In this document: positions 15,462-25,102 of the stretch, piece after piece
Position numbering within the stretch: position 1 is the stretch's first letter
Layout: every line of letters starts with the position of its first letter
NCBI GenBank assembly: GCA_018268595.1
Contig: JAFDWH010000019.1
Location: 1 to 64,000, forward strand
Origin: Actinomycetota bacterium
Lineage (GTDB): Bacteria > Actinomycetota > Thermoleophilia > Solirubrobacterales > Solirubrobacteraceae
Length of the DNA: 64,000 nt
Reading direction: 5' to 3'
Translations under genes and position numbers: made by a program
Notes under the pieces: model-generated
What the model saw: the letters and a program-made list of their open reading frames with translations, nothing else
Told to the model about the DNA's origin: nothing
The model's database searches: none

Positions 15462-16907
15462 ATGGCCTCCCCCGTGAAGACCAGCGTCACCGAGCTGCCC
15501 GAGTCGCGCGTCCGCGTCGACGCCGAGGTCCCCGCGACCGAGGTCGAGAAGCGCCTCGCGCAGGCCGCCAGACGCCTCGCGCGCGACACGCGCGTGCCCG
15601 GCTTCCGCAAGGGCAAGGTGCCGCCGCCCGTCTTCATCCGCCGCGTCGGCCGCGAGTACGTGCTGGACGAGGCGATCCGCAGCTCGATCGGGAGCTGGTA
15701 CGCCGACGCGCTCGGCGAGGCGAAGATCGTCCCGATCGGCGAGCCGAAGCTCGACCTCGGCGACCCGCCGGCGGAGGGCAAGCCGCTGTCGTTCTCGTTC
15801 GAGATCGGCGTGCGCCCGGCCGCGAGACTGGGCGACTACCTCGGGCTGGAGGTCGGCAAGCGCGAGGCGAACGCCGACGAGGAGCGTGTCGCGCAGGAGC
15901 TCGAGCATCTGCGCGAGCACCTCGCGAAGCTCGAGACGGCCGAGCGCCCCGCCGGCGAGGGCGACTTCGTCGTCGTCGACTACACGGGCTCGATCGACGG
16001 CGAGCCGTTCGAGGGCGGCGAGGGCCACGACCAGCTGATCGAGCTGGGCGGCGGCCGCCTGATCCCCGGCTTCGAGGAGCAGCTCGTCGGCGCCGCCGCC
16101 GGCGACGAGCGCACGATCGACGTGACCTTCCCCGACGACTACGGCGCCGAGCACCTCGCCGGCAGACCGGCCCAGTTCGCGATCTCCGTTAAGGAGGTGC
16201 GCGAGAGAGTGCTGCCGGAGCTGGACGACGAGCTGGCCGCCGACGCCGCCGGCTTCGACACGCTCGACGAGCTGCGCGAGGACGTCCGCAGACGGATCGC
16301 CGAGCAGGAGGAGAGAGCGGTCGAGTCCGAGTTCCGCGAGGCGGTCCTCGACGCGGTCGTCGAGCGGGCGACCGTCGAGGTGCCCGAGGCGCTCGTCGAG
16401 GCGCGCGCGATCGAGCTGTGGGACCAGATGCTGCACTCGCTCAGCCACCGCGGCCTGTCGAAGGACGCCTACCTGCAGATCTCCGGCAGAACGGAGACGG
16501 AGATCCTCGACGAGGCCAAGCCCGACGCCGAGCGCGCGCTCAAGCGCGAGGCGGTGCTGGCCGCGGTCGTCGCCGCCGAGGCGATCGAGCCGAGCGACGA
16601 CGAGCTGGCCGAGGCGCTCGCGCCGACCGCCGCGCGCGAGGGTCAGCAGCCGGCCAAGCTGCTGGAGCGCGTGCGCAAGGCCGGCACGCTCGACGCGCTG
16701 CGCGACGATGTCGCCACGCGCAAGGCGATGGACCTGCTGGTCGAGCGAGCGAAGCCGCTGGCGCCGGGCGCCGCGGCCGGCGAGAGACGCGCGAGCGCCG
16801 CCAGAAGACCTGCGAGAGCCGCCACGAGAGCGGCCGGAGCGGCCAGAAGACCGGCCGCCAGAGCCAGAGCGAGAGCCGCCGCAAGAGCGGCCGCCAGAAG
16901 CGCCTGA
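15462..16907 (+). CDS. tig: trigger factor with Ala/Arg-rich tail
   Basis: Ribosome-bound chaperone and peptidyl-prolyl isomerase of 481 residues. The ribosome-docking loop is [11 protein letters not shown] near residue 47. The FKBP-like domain spans about 150-240 ([26 protein letters not shown]). The C-terminal chaperone arms follow to about residue 435. The end is unusual: about 40 residues made almost only of Ala and Arg, with a few Pro, Gly, Ser and Thr. Twelve of the 13 arginines from the ERR at its start are coded AGA, in contrast to the CGC/CGG bias around it. The tail might bind rRNA or nucleic acid. ATG 15462 has no Shine-Dalgarno sequence; TATCGT lies at 15444-15449. Downstream clpP and clpX complete a protein-quality block. 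Confidence 0.95.
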   Translation: MASPVKTSVTELPESRVRVDAEVPATEVEKRLAQAARRLARDTRVPGFRKGKVPPPVFIRRVGREYVLDEAIRSSIGSWYADALGEAKIVPIGEPKLDLGDPPAEGKPLSFSFEIGVRPAARLGDYLGLEVGKREANADEERVAQELEHLREHLAKLETAERPAGEGDFVVVDYTGSIDGEPFEGGEGHDQLIELGGGRLIPGFEEQLVGAAAGDERTIDVTFPDDYGAEHLAGRPAQFAISVKEVRERVLPELDDELAADAAGFDTLDELREDVRRRIAEQEERAVESEFREAVLDAVVERATVEVPEALVEARAIELWDQMLHSLSHRGLSKDAYLQISGRTETEILDEAKPDAERALKREAVLAAVVAAEAIEPSDDELAEALAPTAAREGQQPAKLLERVRKAGTLDALRDDVATRKAMDLLVERAKPLAPGAAAGERRASAARRPARAATRAAGAARRPAARARARAAARAAARSA

Positions 16908-17043
16908 GCGGCTTCGCGCCCGCCCTCGCACCCCTCAAGACGCCGCAGGGCGGTTGCTAGACTCGCCGCACCCGGACGGGCTGAACGCACTCGGCTCCGC
17001 GCCGGCAGGATTCGAGCCGAGGAAGCGAAACAAAGCGAGGACT

Positions 17044-17628
17044 ATGAGCCCCCTGGTACCGATGGTCGTGGAGCAGACGTCGCGCGGTGAGCGTGCGTTC
17101 GACATCTACAGCCGCCTGCTCAACGAGCGCATCATCTTCCTCGGCACGCCCGTCGACGACCAGATCGCGAACCTGATCGTGGCCCAGCTCCTGCACCTGG
17201 AGTCGGAGGACCCCGACAAGGACATCTCGCTCTACATCAACTCGCCGGGCGGCTCCGTGTACGCGGGCCTCGCGATCTACGACACGATGCAGTTCATCAA
17301 GCCCGACGTGCAGACGATCTGCGTCGGCATCGCGATGTCGATGGGCGCGCTGCTGCTGTCCGGCGGCGCGAGAGGCAAGCGCATGGCGCTGCCGAACGCG
17401 AAGATCCTGATCCACCAGGTCAGCTCGTCGTTCCAGGGTCAGGCGACCGACATCGAGATCCACGCGAGAGAGATCATCGACATCCGCCGCCGACTCGACG
17501 AGATCATCGCCCACCACACGGGTAAGCCGGTGGAGGAGGTCAAGGGCGACACGGAGCGCGACTACTTCATGAGCTCCGAGGAGGCGAAGGACTACGGCAT
17601 CATCGACCGGGTGATCGCCCAGCACTAA
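17044..17628 (+). CDS. clpP: ATP-dependent Clp protease proteolytic subunit
   Basis: Serine protease of 194 residues that forms the barrel degrading proteins delivered by ClpX or ClpC. The catalytic triad is visible: Ser99 in [11 protein letters not shown], His124 in ILIHQVS, and an Asp near residue 173. [17 protein letters not shown] is the family's oxyanion and handle region. ATG 17044 follows GCGAGGA. The preceding 136 bases contain TAGACT at 16959-16964, a possible promoter. clpX follows after 38 bases, the usual operon. Confidence 0.97.
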   Translation: MSPLVPMVVEQTSRGERAFDIYSRLLNERIIFLGTPVDDQIANLIVAQLLHLESEDPDKDISLYINSPGGSVYAGLAIYDTMQFIKPDVQTICVGIAMSMGALLLSGGARGKRMALPNAKILIHQVSSSFQGQATDIEIHAREIIDIRRRLDEIIAHHTGKPVEEVKGDTERDYFMSSEEAKDYGIIDRVIAQH

Positions 17629-17666
17629 GGTCGTGGTCGGCATCTGCCGACCACTGGGAGAGCGAG

Positions 17667-18953
<1,287 letters not shown>

Positions 18954-19005
18954 GCGCTCGCGCGGCTCGCCCGCGCTTCCACAGTTGCCGGTACGCCGGC
19001 GCGGC

Positions 19006-19518
19006 TCACCTCTCGCCGGACTCGACGCGTCGCCGCACGCGCTGGGCGGTGAGCAGTGCATCGATGTCGGCGATGTCCTGCGGCCGGCCGGCCGCGCGCT
19101 TCATCGACAGGAGGTCGTCGACCGAGACGACGCGGAACTCGACGCCGTCGAGAGCGACGATGTCGGCGCGGTCGCGCATCGCCTCGTAGCGGTCGGCGCC
19201 CGCCGGGTCGACGAGCAGGTCGATGCTGCCGAGGGGCGTGTCGAGCGTGAGGATCGTCGTGCGCTTGAGCGTACGCGCGTCGGGCGCGAACGGCACGTCG
19301 TCGTCGATGCCGCGCAGCCGCGCGCCGAGCTCGGCGAGCACCTCGCCGAGCCGTTCGAGGTTGGCCGCGTTCGTGGCGTAGACGATGTCGAGGTCCTTCG
19401 TGAGCCGTGGGTAGCCCTGAAGGAAGACCGCGACGCCGCCGATCACGACGAAGTCGACGCCCGCGTCGATGAGGCGCCGCAGCAGCGGCGTGGCTTGGAG
19501 GCTAGGCGTGCTGCTCAC
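19006..19518 (-). CDS. nucleotidyltransferase (AbiEii/DUF6036-like), putative toxin
   Basis: Protein of 170 residues with a minimal nucleotidyltransferase fold. FVVIGGVAVFLQGYPRLTKD then LDIVY supplies the GG and DxD metal-binding motif, and DTPLGSIDLLVDP gives the third acidic strand. VSVDDLLSMKRAAGRPQDIA then DIDALL is the usual C-terminal signature of this group. Relatives act as toxins in two-gene modules or as defence proteins. Its start lies inside the end of the XRE regulator gene (17-base overlap), so the two are translated together. The pair is inserted between clpX and valS. Confidence 0.82.
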   Translation of the reverse strand: MSSTPSLQATPLLRRLIDAGVDFVVIGGVAVFLQGYPRLTKDLDIVYATNAANLERLGEVLAELGARLRGIDDDVPFAPDARTLKRTTILTLDTPLGSIDLLVDPAGADRYEAMRDRADIVALDGVEFRVVSVDDLLSMKRAAGRPQDIADIDALLTAQRVRRRVESGER

Positions 19519-19840
19519 GGCGGCGCACTCTCGCGTTGAGCAGGACGTCGGCTGTGGCCAGGTGCGCGTCGAGCGCCCGGATCCGCTCCCCCGGCGACAG
19601 CGCGAGCTGCTGTGCGATCAGCGTCTCGTCGACTGTTCTGAGGCCCTGGTGCACCGCGTTCAGCTCCAGCCGGTGGCCGGCCGCGTGCAGCACACGCTCG
19701 AGCGTCAGGAACGTCGGGTTGCCACCGCCGCGCTCCAGCCGTGCGATGACCGATTGGGTCACGCCCGCGCGTTCAGCCAGCTCGGCTTGCGTGAGGCCGG
19801 CGCGCTTGCGTGCATCTCGCACGAGGACGGAAGGAGACAT
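19502..19840 (-). CDS. XRE-family helix-turn-helix protein, putative antitoxin
   Basis: DNA-binding protein of 112 residues. The helix-turn-helix lies at residues 6-60 (LVRDARKRAGLTQAELAERA then GVTQSVIARLERGGGNPTFL). A C-terminal helical part (LSPGERIRALDAHLATADVL) probably binds the partner. ATG 19840 was chosen at the normal distance from the HTH; ATG 19852 is an alternative. It overlaps the nucleotidyltransferase gene, the usual antitoxin-first order. Its upstream DNA is AT-rich with repeated ATCGC elements, which may be its own operator. Confidence 0.82.
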   Translation of the reverse strand: MSPSVLVRDARKRAGLTQAELAERAGVTQSVIARLERGGGNPTFLTLERVLHAAGHRLELNAVHQGLRTVDETLIAQQLALSPGERIRALDAHLATADVLLNARVRRREQHA

Positions 19841-19961
19841 GCTTGTCAGCATCGCACAGAAAAAATATCGCATCTACAGCATATACGTGCATCGCGCTCA
19901 GGATGCCTGGGATCGCCACGTGCGCAGGCGCTCGCGCGATTTCGCCATACACTTGCGCCTC
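19841..19961. promoter_or_regulatory. AT-rich divergent promoter region, XRE module / valS
   Basis: This is the most AT-rich stretch noticed in the window (GAAAAAATATCGCATC at about 19859-19874). GCATCGC occurs at 19849-19855 and 19889-19895, and ATCGCATC at 19867-19874; these are candidate binding sites for the XRE protein. On the plus strand TACACT (19948-19953) ends 9 bases before the valS ATG, fitting a nearly leaderless mRNA. Confidence 0.5.
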
Positions 19962-22544
19962 ATGTCGACGCTGGAGCAGCGAACCCGTTACGAGGCTGCG
20001 GAGGTGGAGCCGCGCATCGTCAGACGCTGGCTCGACTCCGGCCTGTTCCACCCCGAGCCCGAGGGCGACGCGGGGGAGACCTACTCGATCGCGGTGCCGC
20101 CGCCGAACGTCACCGGCGCTCTGCACATGGGCCACGCGCTCAACGGCTCGATCCAGGACGTGCTGATCCGCTTCCACCGCGCGCGCGGCAAGCGCACGAA
20201 GTGGATCGCCGGCACCGACCACGCCGGCATCGCGACGCAGAAGCAGGTCGAGAAGCAGCTCGCCGAGGAGGGCACCTCGCGCACGGCGCTCGGCCGTGAG
20301 GCGTTCGAGCAGCGCGTGTGGAGATGGCGCGAGCAGTACGGCTCGACGATCATCGAGCAGTTCCAGCGGCTCGGCGCCTCGCTCGACTACGAGGACGAGC
20401 GCTTCACGCTCGACGCGCGCTACCACGACGCGGTCCTGAAGGTCTTCGTCGACCTCTACGAGAAGGGCCTGATCTACCGCGACAACTACATGGTCAACTG
20501 GGACCCGGGCTCGGGCTCGGCGATCTCCGACCTCGAGGTCGAGAACAGAACGGTCGTCGACTCGCTGACCTACGTCGCCTACCCGATCAAGGACGCCGAC
20601 GGCGAGACGATCACGGTCGCGACCGTGCGTCCCGAGACGATGCTCGCCGACACGGCCGTCGCCGTGAACCCGTCCGACGAGCGCTACAAGCATCTGGTCG
20701 GCCGGACCGCGATCCTGCCGCTCGTCGGGCGCGAGCTGCCGATCGTCGCCGACGACTACGTCAAGCCGGAGTTCGGCACCGGCGCGCTCAAGATCACGCC
20801 CGGCCACGACCCGAACGACTTCGAGATCGGCCGCCGTCACAGCCTGCCCGAGATCACCGTGATCGGCGAGGACGGGCGCATGACGGCCGCGGCCGGCGAG
20901 CGCTTCGCAGGCCTCACCGTCAGCGAGGCGCAGGCTGCGGTCGTGGAGGCGCTGCGCGCGGAGGGCCGGCTCGTGAGAGCCGAGCCCTACGAGCACGAGG
21001 TGCCGTTCTCCCACCGCTCCGGCGAGCGCGTCGAGCCGCTCATCAGCCTCCAGTGGTTCATGCGCATGGACGAGCTGGCGCAGCCGGCGATCGCCGCCGT
21101 CAAGGACGGCCGCGTCCGGATCCATCCCGAGCGCTGGGCGCGCGTCTACCTCGACTGGATGGAGAGCATCCGCCCGTGGTGCGTCTCGCGCCAGCTGTGG
21201 TGGGGGCACCGGCTGCCCGTCTGGTACCGCGGCGAGGGCGAGCGGGAGGAGACGTACGTCGGCGCGACGCCGCCCGAGGGGGACGGCTGGCGCCAGGACG
21301 AGGACGTGCTCGACACGTGGTTCTCCTCCGCGCTGTGGCCGTTCGCGACGCTCGGGTGGCCCGAGCAGACGCCGGAGCTGAAGGCGTTCTACCCGACCGA
21401 CGTGCTCTCGACGGCGCGCGACATCCTCTTCCTGTGGGTCGCGCGCATGATCATGATGGGGCTCGAGTTCGCCGGCGACGTCCCGTTCGACGACGTCTAC
21501 ATCCACTCCGTGATCCAGGCGCCCGACGGCCGGCGCATGAGCAAGTCGCTCGGGACCGGGATCGACCCGCTCGACGAGATCGAGAAGCATGGCGCCGACG
21601 GCGTGCGCTTCGGCCTGCTCGCGATGTCCTCCTCCCAGGACGTGCGCTACAGCGCCGAGAAGGTGCAGCAGGGCGAGCAGCTCGCGAACAAGCTGTGGAA
21701 CGCCTCGCGCCTGATCCTCACGCGGATCGACCCCGACGCCCGGGCGGCGTGCAGGCCGCGCGCGATCGAGGACCGCTGGATCGTCAGCCGCCTCGCCGCC
21801 GCGCGCGCGACGTTCGAGGCCCACGTCGCCGCGTTCGACTTCTCGCACGCCGCGCTGACGCTCTACGACTTCGTCTACGGCGAGCTGTGCGACTGGTACC
21901 TGGAGCTGGTCAAGCCGCGCCTCTACGAGGCCGAGGGCGAGGAGCGCGCGGACCTCGACGCGACGCTGCTGCACGTGCTGACCGAGACGCTCCAGCTCGC
22001 GCACCCGGTGATCCCGTTCGTGACCGAGGAGATCTGGTCGTTCGTGCCGGGCGCCGAGGGGCTGCTGGCGGCGCGCCAGGTCAGCGGGGCGGACGCGACC
22101 GCGCGCGATCCCGAGGCCGAGCGCGCGCTCGGCGACGCGATCGCCGCCGTGCAGGCGCTGCGCGGCTGGCGCGACGGCGTCGGCGCCCCGGTCGCCGCGC
22201 GCATCCCCGCGCGGCTGGAGGCGGGCGGCTACGACGAGACGGCCGCGCACGTCGCGCGGCTCGCGCGCTTCGAGCTGGCGCCGAGCGCGAACGGGACCGA
22301 CGCGCAGGACGCCGCCACGATCGCGATCCCCGGCGGCGCCGTCGTCGTGCACGCGAGCGACGCGGTCGACCTCGGCGCGGCCGAGCGCAAGCTGGCCGAG
22401 CGGCGCGCCAAGCTCGAGGGCGAGGTGGCGCGCTGCGCGGGCAAGCTCGCGAACGAGGGCTTCGTCGCGAAGGCGCCGCCGGCCGTCGTCGAGGCCGAGC
22501 GGGCGAAGCTCGCCGAGCTGCGCGCCGAGCTGGAGGCGCTGTGA
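19962..22544 (+). CDS. valS: valyl-tRNA synthetase
   Basis: Class I aminoacyl-tRNA synthetase of 860 residues that charges tRNA-Val. The HIGH-type motif is HMGHALN in PPNVTGALHMGHALNG near residue 47, and the KMSKS motif is RRMSKSLG. The editing domain lies between them (VRPETMLADTAVAVNP). The anticodon-binding domain follows, and a C-terminal coiled coil rich in Ala/Glu/Arg (ERKLAERRAKLEGEVARCAG) ends the protein, as is normal for ValRS. ATG 19962 gives the usual N-terminus; the longer upstream frame runs through the XRE gene and is not used. The stop overlaps the folC GTG in GTGA. Confidence 0.96.
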   Translation: MSTLEQRTRYEAAEVEPRIVRRWLDSGLFHPEPEGDAGETYSIAVPPPNVTGALHMGHALNGSIQDVLIRFHRARGKRTKWIAGTDHAGIATQKQVEKQLAEEGTSRTALGREAFEQRVWRWREQYGSTIIEQFQRLGASLDYEDERFTLDARYHDAVLKVFVDLYEKGLIYRDNYMVNWDPGSGSAISDLEVENRTVVDSLTYVAYPIKDADGETITVATVRPETMLADTAVAVNPSDERYKHLVGRTAILPLVGRELPIVADDYVKPEFGTGALKITPGHDPNDFEIGRRHSLPEITVIGEDGRMTAAAGERFAGLTVSEAQAAVVEALRAEGRLVRAEPYEHEVPFSHRSGERVEPLISLQWFMRMDELAQPAIAAVKDGRVRIHPERWARVYLDWMESIRPWCVSRQLWWGHRLPVWYRGEGEREETYVGATPPEGDGWRQDEDVLDTWFSSALWPFATLGWPEQTPELKAFYPTDVLSTARDILFLWVARMIMMGLEFAGDVPFDDVYIHSVIQAPDGRRMSKSLGTGIDPLDEIEKHGADGVRFGLLAMSSSQDVRYSAEKVQQGEQLANKLWNASRLILTRIDPDARAACRPRAIEDRWIVSRLAAARATFEAHVAAFDFSHAALTLYDFVYGELCDWYLELVKPRLYEAEGEERADLDATLLHVLTETLQLAHPVIPFVTEEIWSFVPGAEGLLAARQVSGADATARDPEAERALGDAIAAVQALRGWRDGVGAPVAARIPARLEAGGYDETAAHVARLARFELAPSANGTDAQDAATIAIPGGAVVVHASDAVDLGAAERKLAERRAKLEGEVARCAGKLANEGFVAKAPPAVVEAERAKLAELRAELEAL

Positions 22545-23806
22545 CGCCGGGCGGCTGGTCGCTCGCGGACGCCGAGCGCTACCTGCTCGGGCTCGAGCTG
22601 TTCGGCATGCGCTTCGGGCTCGACCGCATGCGCCGCCTGATGACGACGCTCGACCAGCCGGAGCGCCGCTACGACACGATCCACGTCGTCGGCACGAACG
22701 GCAAGTCCTCGACGACGCGCATGCTCGCCGCGATCCTGCAGCGGCACGAGCTGCGCGTCGGCGCCTACCTGTCGCCGCACCTCGTCTCGTTCGCCGAACG
22801 CATCCGCGTCGACGACCGCGACGTCGAGCCGCGCGCGTTCGCGCGCGCCGTCGAGCGTGCCGCGCACGCCGCCGCGCTCGTCGACCGCCGCCAGCCGTCC
22901 GACGACCGCGTCACGCAGTTCGAGGCGCTGACGGCTGCCGCCTACTCCGAGCTGGCGGCGCGCGAGGTCGACGTGGCGGTGGTCGAGGCGGGACTCGGCG
23001 GGCGCTGGGACGCGACCAACGTGATCCCCTCGACCGTGCAGGTGCTGACGAGCGTCGGGCTCGAGCACACGCGCTGGCTCGGCCCGACCGTGCGCGACAT
23101 CGCGCGCGAGAAGCTCGCGGTCGTGCGTGACGGCGCCACGCTCGTGGTCGGCGCCGGCCTGCACCCGGACGCGCTCGAGGAGGCGCACGCGGCCGCCGCG
23201 CGCCACGGTGCCCGGCTCGTGCAGGCGCCGGTCGACCCGGGCGTCGAGGTCGCCGCGCCGGGCGCCTTCCAGCGCCGCAACTTCGCGCTCGCGCGCACCG
23301 CCGCCGAGGCATATCTGCAGGCGACCGGCCGCAGCGCCGAGCTGGCGCGCGTGCGCGCCGCGGCCGCCGCCGTGACGGTGCCCGGCCGCCTGCAGGTCGT
23401 CGCGCACGAGCCGCTGACGCTGCTCGACGGCGCGCACAACGCCGACGGCGTCGCCGCGCTCGCCGAGTCGCTTCCGCAGCTGACGGCCGGCCGCAGGCTC
23501 GTCGCGGTCGTCTCCGTGCTGGACGACAAGGACGCCGCCGGCATGCTGCGCGTGCTGCTGCCAAACGCCGCGCACGTCGTCTTCACGCGCAGCCGCAATC
23601 CGCGCGCGTTGCCGCCGGCGACGCTCGCCTCGCTGAGCGCGCAGCTCGACGGGCCGCCGTCCGAGCTGGAAGGGGACCCGCGCCGCGCGCTCGCGCGCGC
23701 GCGCGAGCTGGCCGGCGCCGGCGGCGTCGTGCTCGCGACCGGCTCGATCTACCTCGTCGCCGACCTGCTCGCGCCCGCCGGGCAGCGCAGCGCCTCGATG
23801 CTCTAG
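22541..23806 (+). CDS. folC: bifunctional folylpolyglutamate/dihydrofolate synthase
   Basis: Mur-ligase-type enzyme of 421 residues that adds glutamate to folates and, in the bifunctional form, to dihydropteroate. The ATP loop is HVVGTNGKSSTTRML near residue 50. SPHLVSFAERIRV follows, and VVEAGLGGRWDATNV carries the metal-binding Glu. LLDGAHNADGVAAL is the C-terminal domain signature. GTG 22541 overlaps the valS stop, a very common actinobacterial pairing. The TAG stop touches the first base of the fold-back element at 23806. Confidence 0.94.
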   Translation: MTPGGWSLADAERYLLGLELFGMRFGLDRMRRLMTTLDQPERRYDTIHVVGTNGKSSTTRMLAAILQRHELRVGAYLSPHLVSFAERIRVDDRDVEPRAFARAVERAAHAAALVDRRQPSDDRVTQFEALTAAAYSELAAREVDVAVVEAGLGGRWDATNVIPSTVQVLTSVGLEHTRWLGPTVRDIAREKLAVVRDGATLVVGAGLHPDALEEAHAAAARHGARLVQAPVDPGVEVAAPGAFQRRNFALARTAAEAYLQATGRSAELARVRAAAAAVTVPGRLQVVAHEPLTLLDGAHNADGVAALAESLPQLTAGRRLVAVVSVLDDKDAAGMLRVLLPNAAHVVFTRSRNPRALPPATLASLSAQLDGPPSELEGDPRRALARARELAGAGGVVLATGSIYLVADLLAPAGQRSASML

Positions 23807-23968
23807 ATGGTCGATCCCATGATCTCGCGGCGCGACGGTCACGCTGGGTGGCGCTGGACGCCACACGGCGTCTCGCCAATGCCGCCAGCATTGGCTTCGA
23901 CACCATGCGTCGCCCAGCATCCACCCATCGCACCCGCCGCATCCACGAATCTCATGGAATCGACCATC
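23806..23968. repeat. 163-bp imperfect fold-back (MITE-like) element
   Basis: The two halves are inverted copies. The ends GATGGTCGATCCCATGA (23806-23822) and TCATGGAATCGACCATC (23952-23968) match in 16 of 17 positions. The centre is CCAATGC-CGCCA-GCATTGG (23876-23894), and the stretch between can be aligned across arms with about three quarters identity by hand. It starts at the last base of the folC stop and ends 2 bases before the next ATG. It could be a non-autonomous transposon remnant, a terminator-like structure or a large RNA hairpin. No second copy was noticed in the window. Confidence 0.75.
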
Positions 23969-23970
23969 TG

Positions 23971-24090
23971 ATGGAACCCGGCGACGGCCCTCGCTTCCTG
24001 CCGATGATCGGGCTCGTGGCGGCCGTCGTGGCCGTCGTGATCCTGATCTTCTTCGCGATCGGCTACGCCTTCGGGCGCATGTTCCTGTAG
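23971..24090 (+). CDS. 39-residue single-pass membrane protein
   Basis: A short polar start (MEPGDGPRFLP) is followed by one long hydrophobic helix (IGLVAAVVAVVILIFFAIGY) and the end AFGRMFL. No function can be assigned. An in-frame extension upstream to 23848 would be encoded by the fold-back element and was rejected. The ATG lies 2 bases after that element, so any structure formed by it would sit directly against the start. The next gene starts 25 bases later behind its own promoter-like hexamer. Confidence 0.6.
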   Translation: MEPGDGPRFLPMIGLVAAVVAVVILIFFAIGYAFGRMFL

Positions 24091-24115
24091 GCCGACCGTT
24101 TACACTCGCCGACCG

Positions 24116-24643
24116 ATGCACCTTCCCCTCGCGATCTTCGGGATCGACAGCAGCGGCCTCAACCTGGTCGTGAACCTGGTGATCCTCTGCCTCGTGGTCG
24201 TATGGCTCGCGCTCGTCTACTGGACGTACGCCGACGCCCGCCGCCGCGTGGAGGACTCGATGCTCGTCGCGTGCGCGACGGCCGCCTCGCTGTTCCCGTA
24301 CGTCGGCACGTTCGTGTACCTGATCGTGCGTCCGCCGGAGTTCCTCGAGGACGTGCGCGAGCGCGAGTTGGAGATGCAGGCGGCGGAGGCGCGCCTCGCC
24401 GAGTACGGCTACCACCTCTGCCCGCACTGCGACTACGAGGTGGATAAGGACTTCCTGCGCTGCCCGAGCTGCCTGCGCAAGCTCAAGGACCCGTGCGCGA
24501 GCTGCGGCAGACCGCTCGACCCGACGTGGAAGCTGTGCCCGTACTGCGAGGCCGAGGTGCCGGGCCAGTCGACGGCGTCGCGGCGCAGGCGCCGCCAGCC
24601 GAGCGAGGCGCCGCCCGAGAGCGCGCCCGAGCCGACCTCGTAG
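24116..24643 (+). CDS. membrane protein with double zinc ribbon
   Basis: Protein of 175 residues. Two membrane segments (LNLVVNLVILCLVVVWLALV and a second one around ASLFPYVGTFVYLIV) place the rest in the cytoplasm. Residues about 101-145 form a double zinc ribbon: CPHC, CPSC, CASC, CPYC, eight Cys in four knuckles (DZANK-type). The tail is basic and Pro-rich. The role is unknown; such domains often mediate protein or nucleic-acid contacts. TACACT (24101-24106) ends 10 bases before the ATG and there is no Shine-Dalgarno sequence, so the transcript is probably near-leaderless. Confidence 0.82.
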   Translation: MHLPLAIFGIDSSGLNLVVNLVILCLVVVWLALVYWTYADARRRVEDSMLVACATAASLFPYVGTFVYLIVRPPEFLEDVRERELEMQAAEARLAEYGYHLCPHCDYEVDKDFLRCPSCLRKLKDPCASCGRPLDPTWKLCPYCEAEVPGQSTASRRRRRQPSEAPPESAPEPTS

Positions 24644-24697
24644 GATCTCGGCCGCCCCAGCGGCCAACCGTCACCTGACCCTCAGAAGGAGAACCCC

Positions 24698-25102
24698 GTG
24701 GACCGGACCCTCATCCTGGTCAAGCCGGACGCGTTCGCGCGCGGCCTGACCGGCGAGATCCTCGCCCGCTTCGAGCGCAAGGGCCTGCGCATCGTCGCGC
24801 TGGAGCAGCAGCAGCTCTCGCGAGAGATCGCCGAGACGCACTACGCCGAGCACAAGGAGCGCCCGTTCTTCGGCGAGCTCGTCGACTTCATCACGTCCGG
24901 GCCGCTCGTCGCGGCCGTGCTGGAGGGCCACGAGGCCGTCAAGGCCGCGCGTCAGGTGATCGGCGCGACGAACCCGCTGGAGGCGGCGACGGGCTCGATC
25001 CGCGGCGACTTCGCGCTCGAGGTCGGCCAGAACATGGTCCACGGCTCGGACTCGAACGAGTCGGCCGCGCGCGAGGCCGCGATCTTCTTCCCGAGCCTCT
25101 GA
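24698..25102 (+). CDS. ndk: nucleoside diphosphate kinase
   Basis: Enzyme of 134 residues that transfers phosphate between nucleoside di- and triphosphates. The opening [20 protein letters not shown] is typical. The active-site His is in the [20 protein letters not shown] motif near residue 114. The length is slightly below the usual 136-150. The start is GTG 24698 behind a good ribosome binding site AGAAGGAGA. Its stop overlaps the CTG that appears to start maf. Confidence 0.97.
   Translation: MDRTLILVKPDAFARGLTGEILARFERKGLRIVALEQQQLSREIAETHYAEHKERPFFGELVDFITSGPLVAAVLEGHEAVKAARQVIGATNPLEAATGSIRGDFALEVGQNMVHGSDSNESAAREAAIFFPSL

Noticed and set aside
23848-23970. N-terminal extension of the 39-residue membrane protein
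   Set aside because: The extension would be encoded entirely by the fold-back element; ATG 23971 gives a compact single-helix protein.
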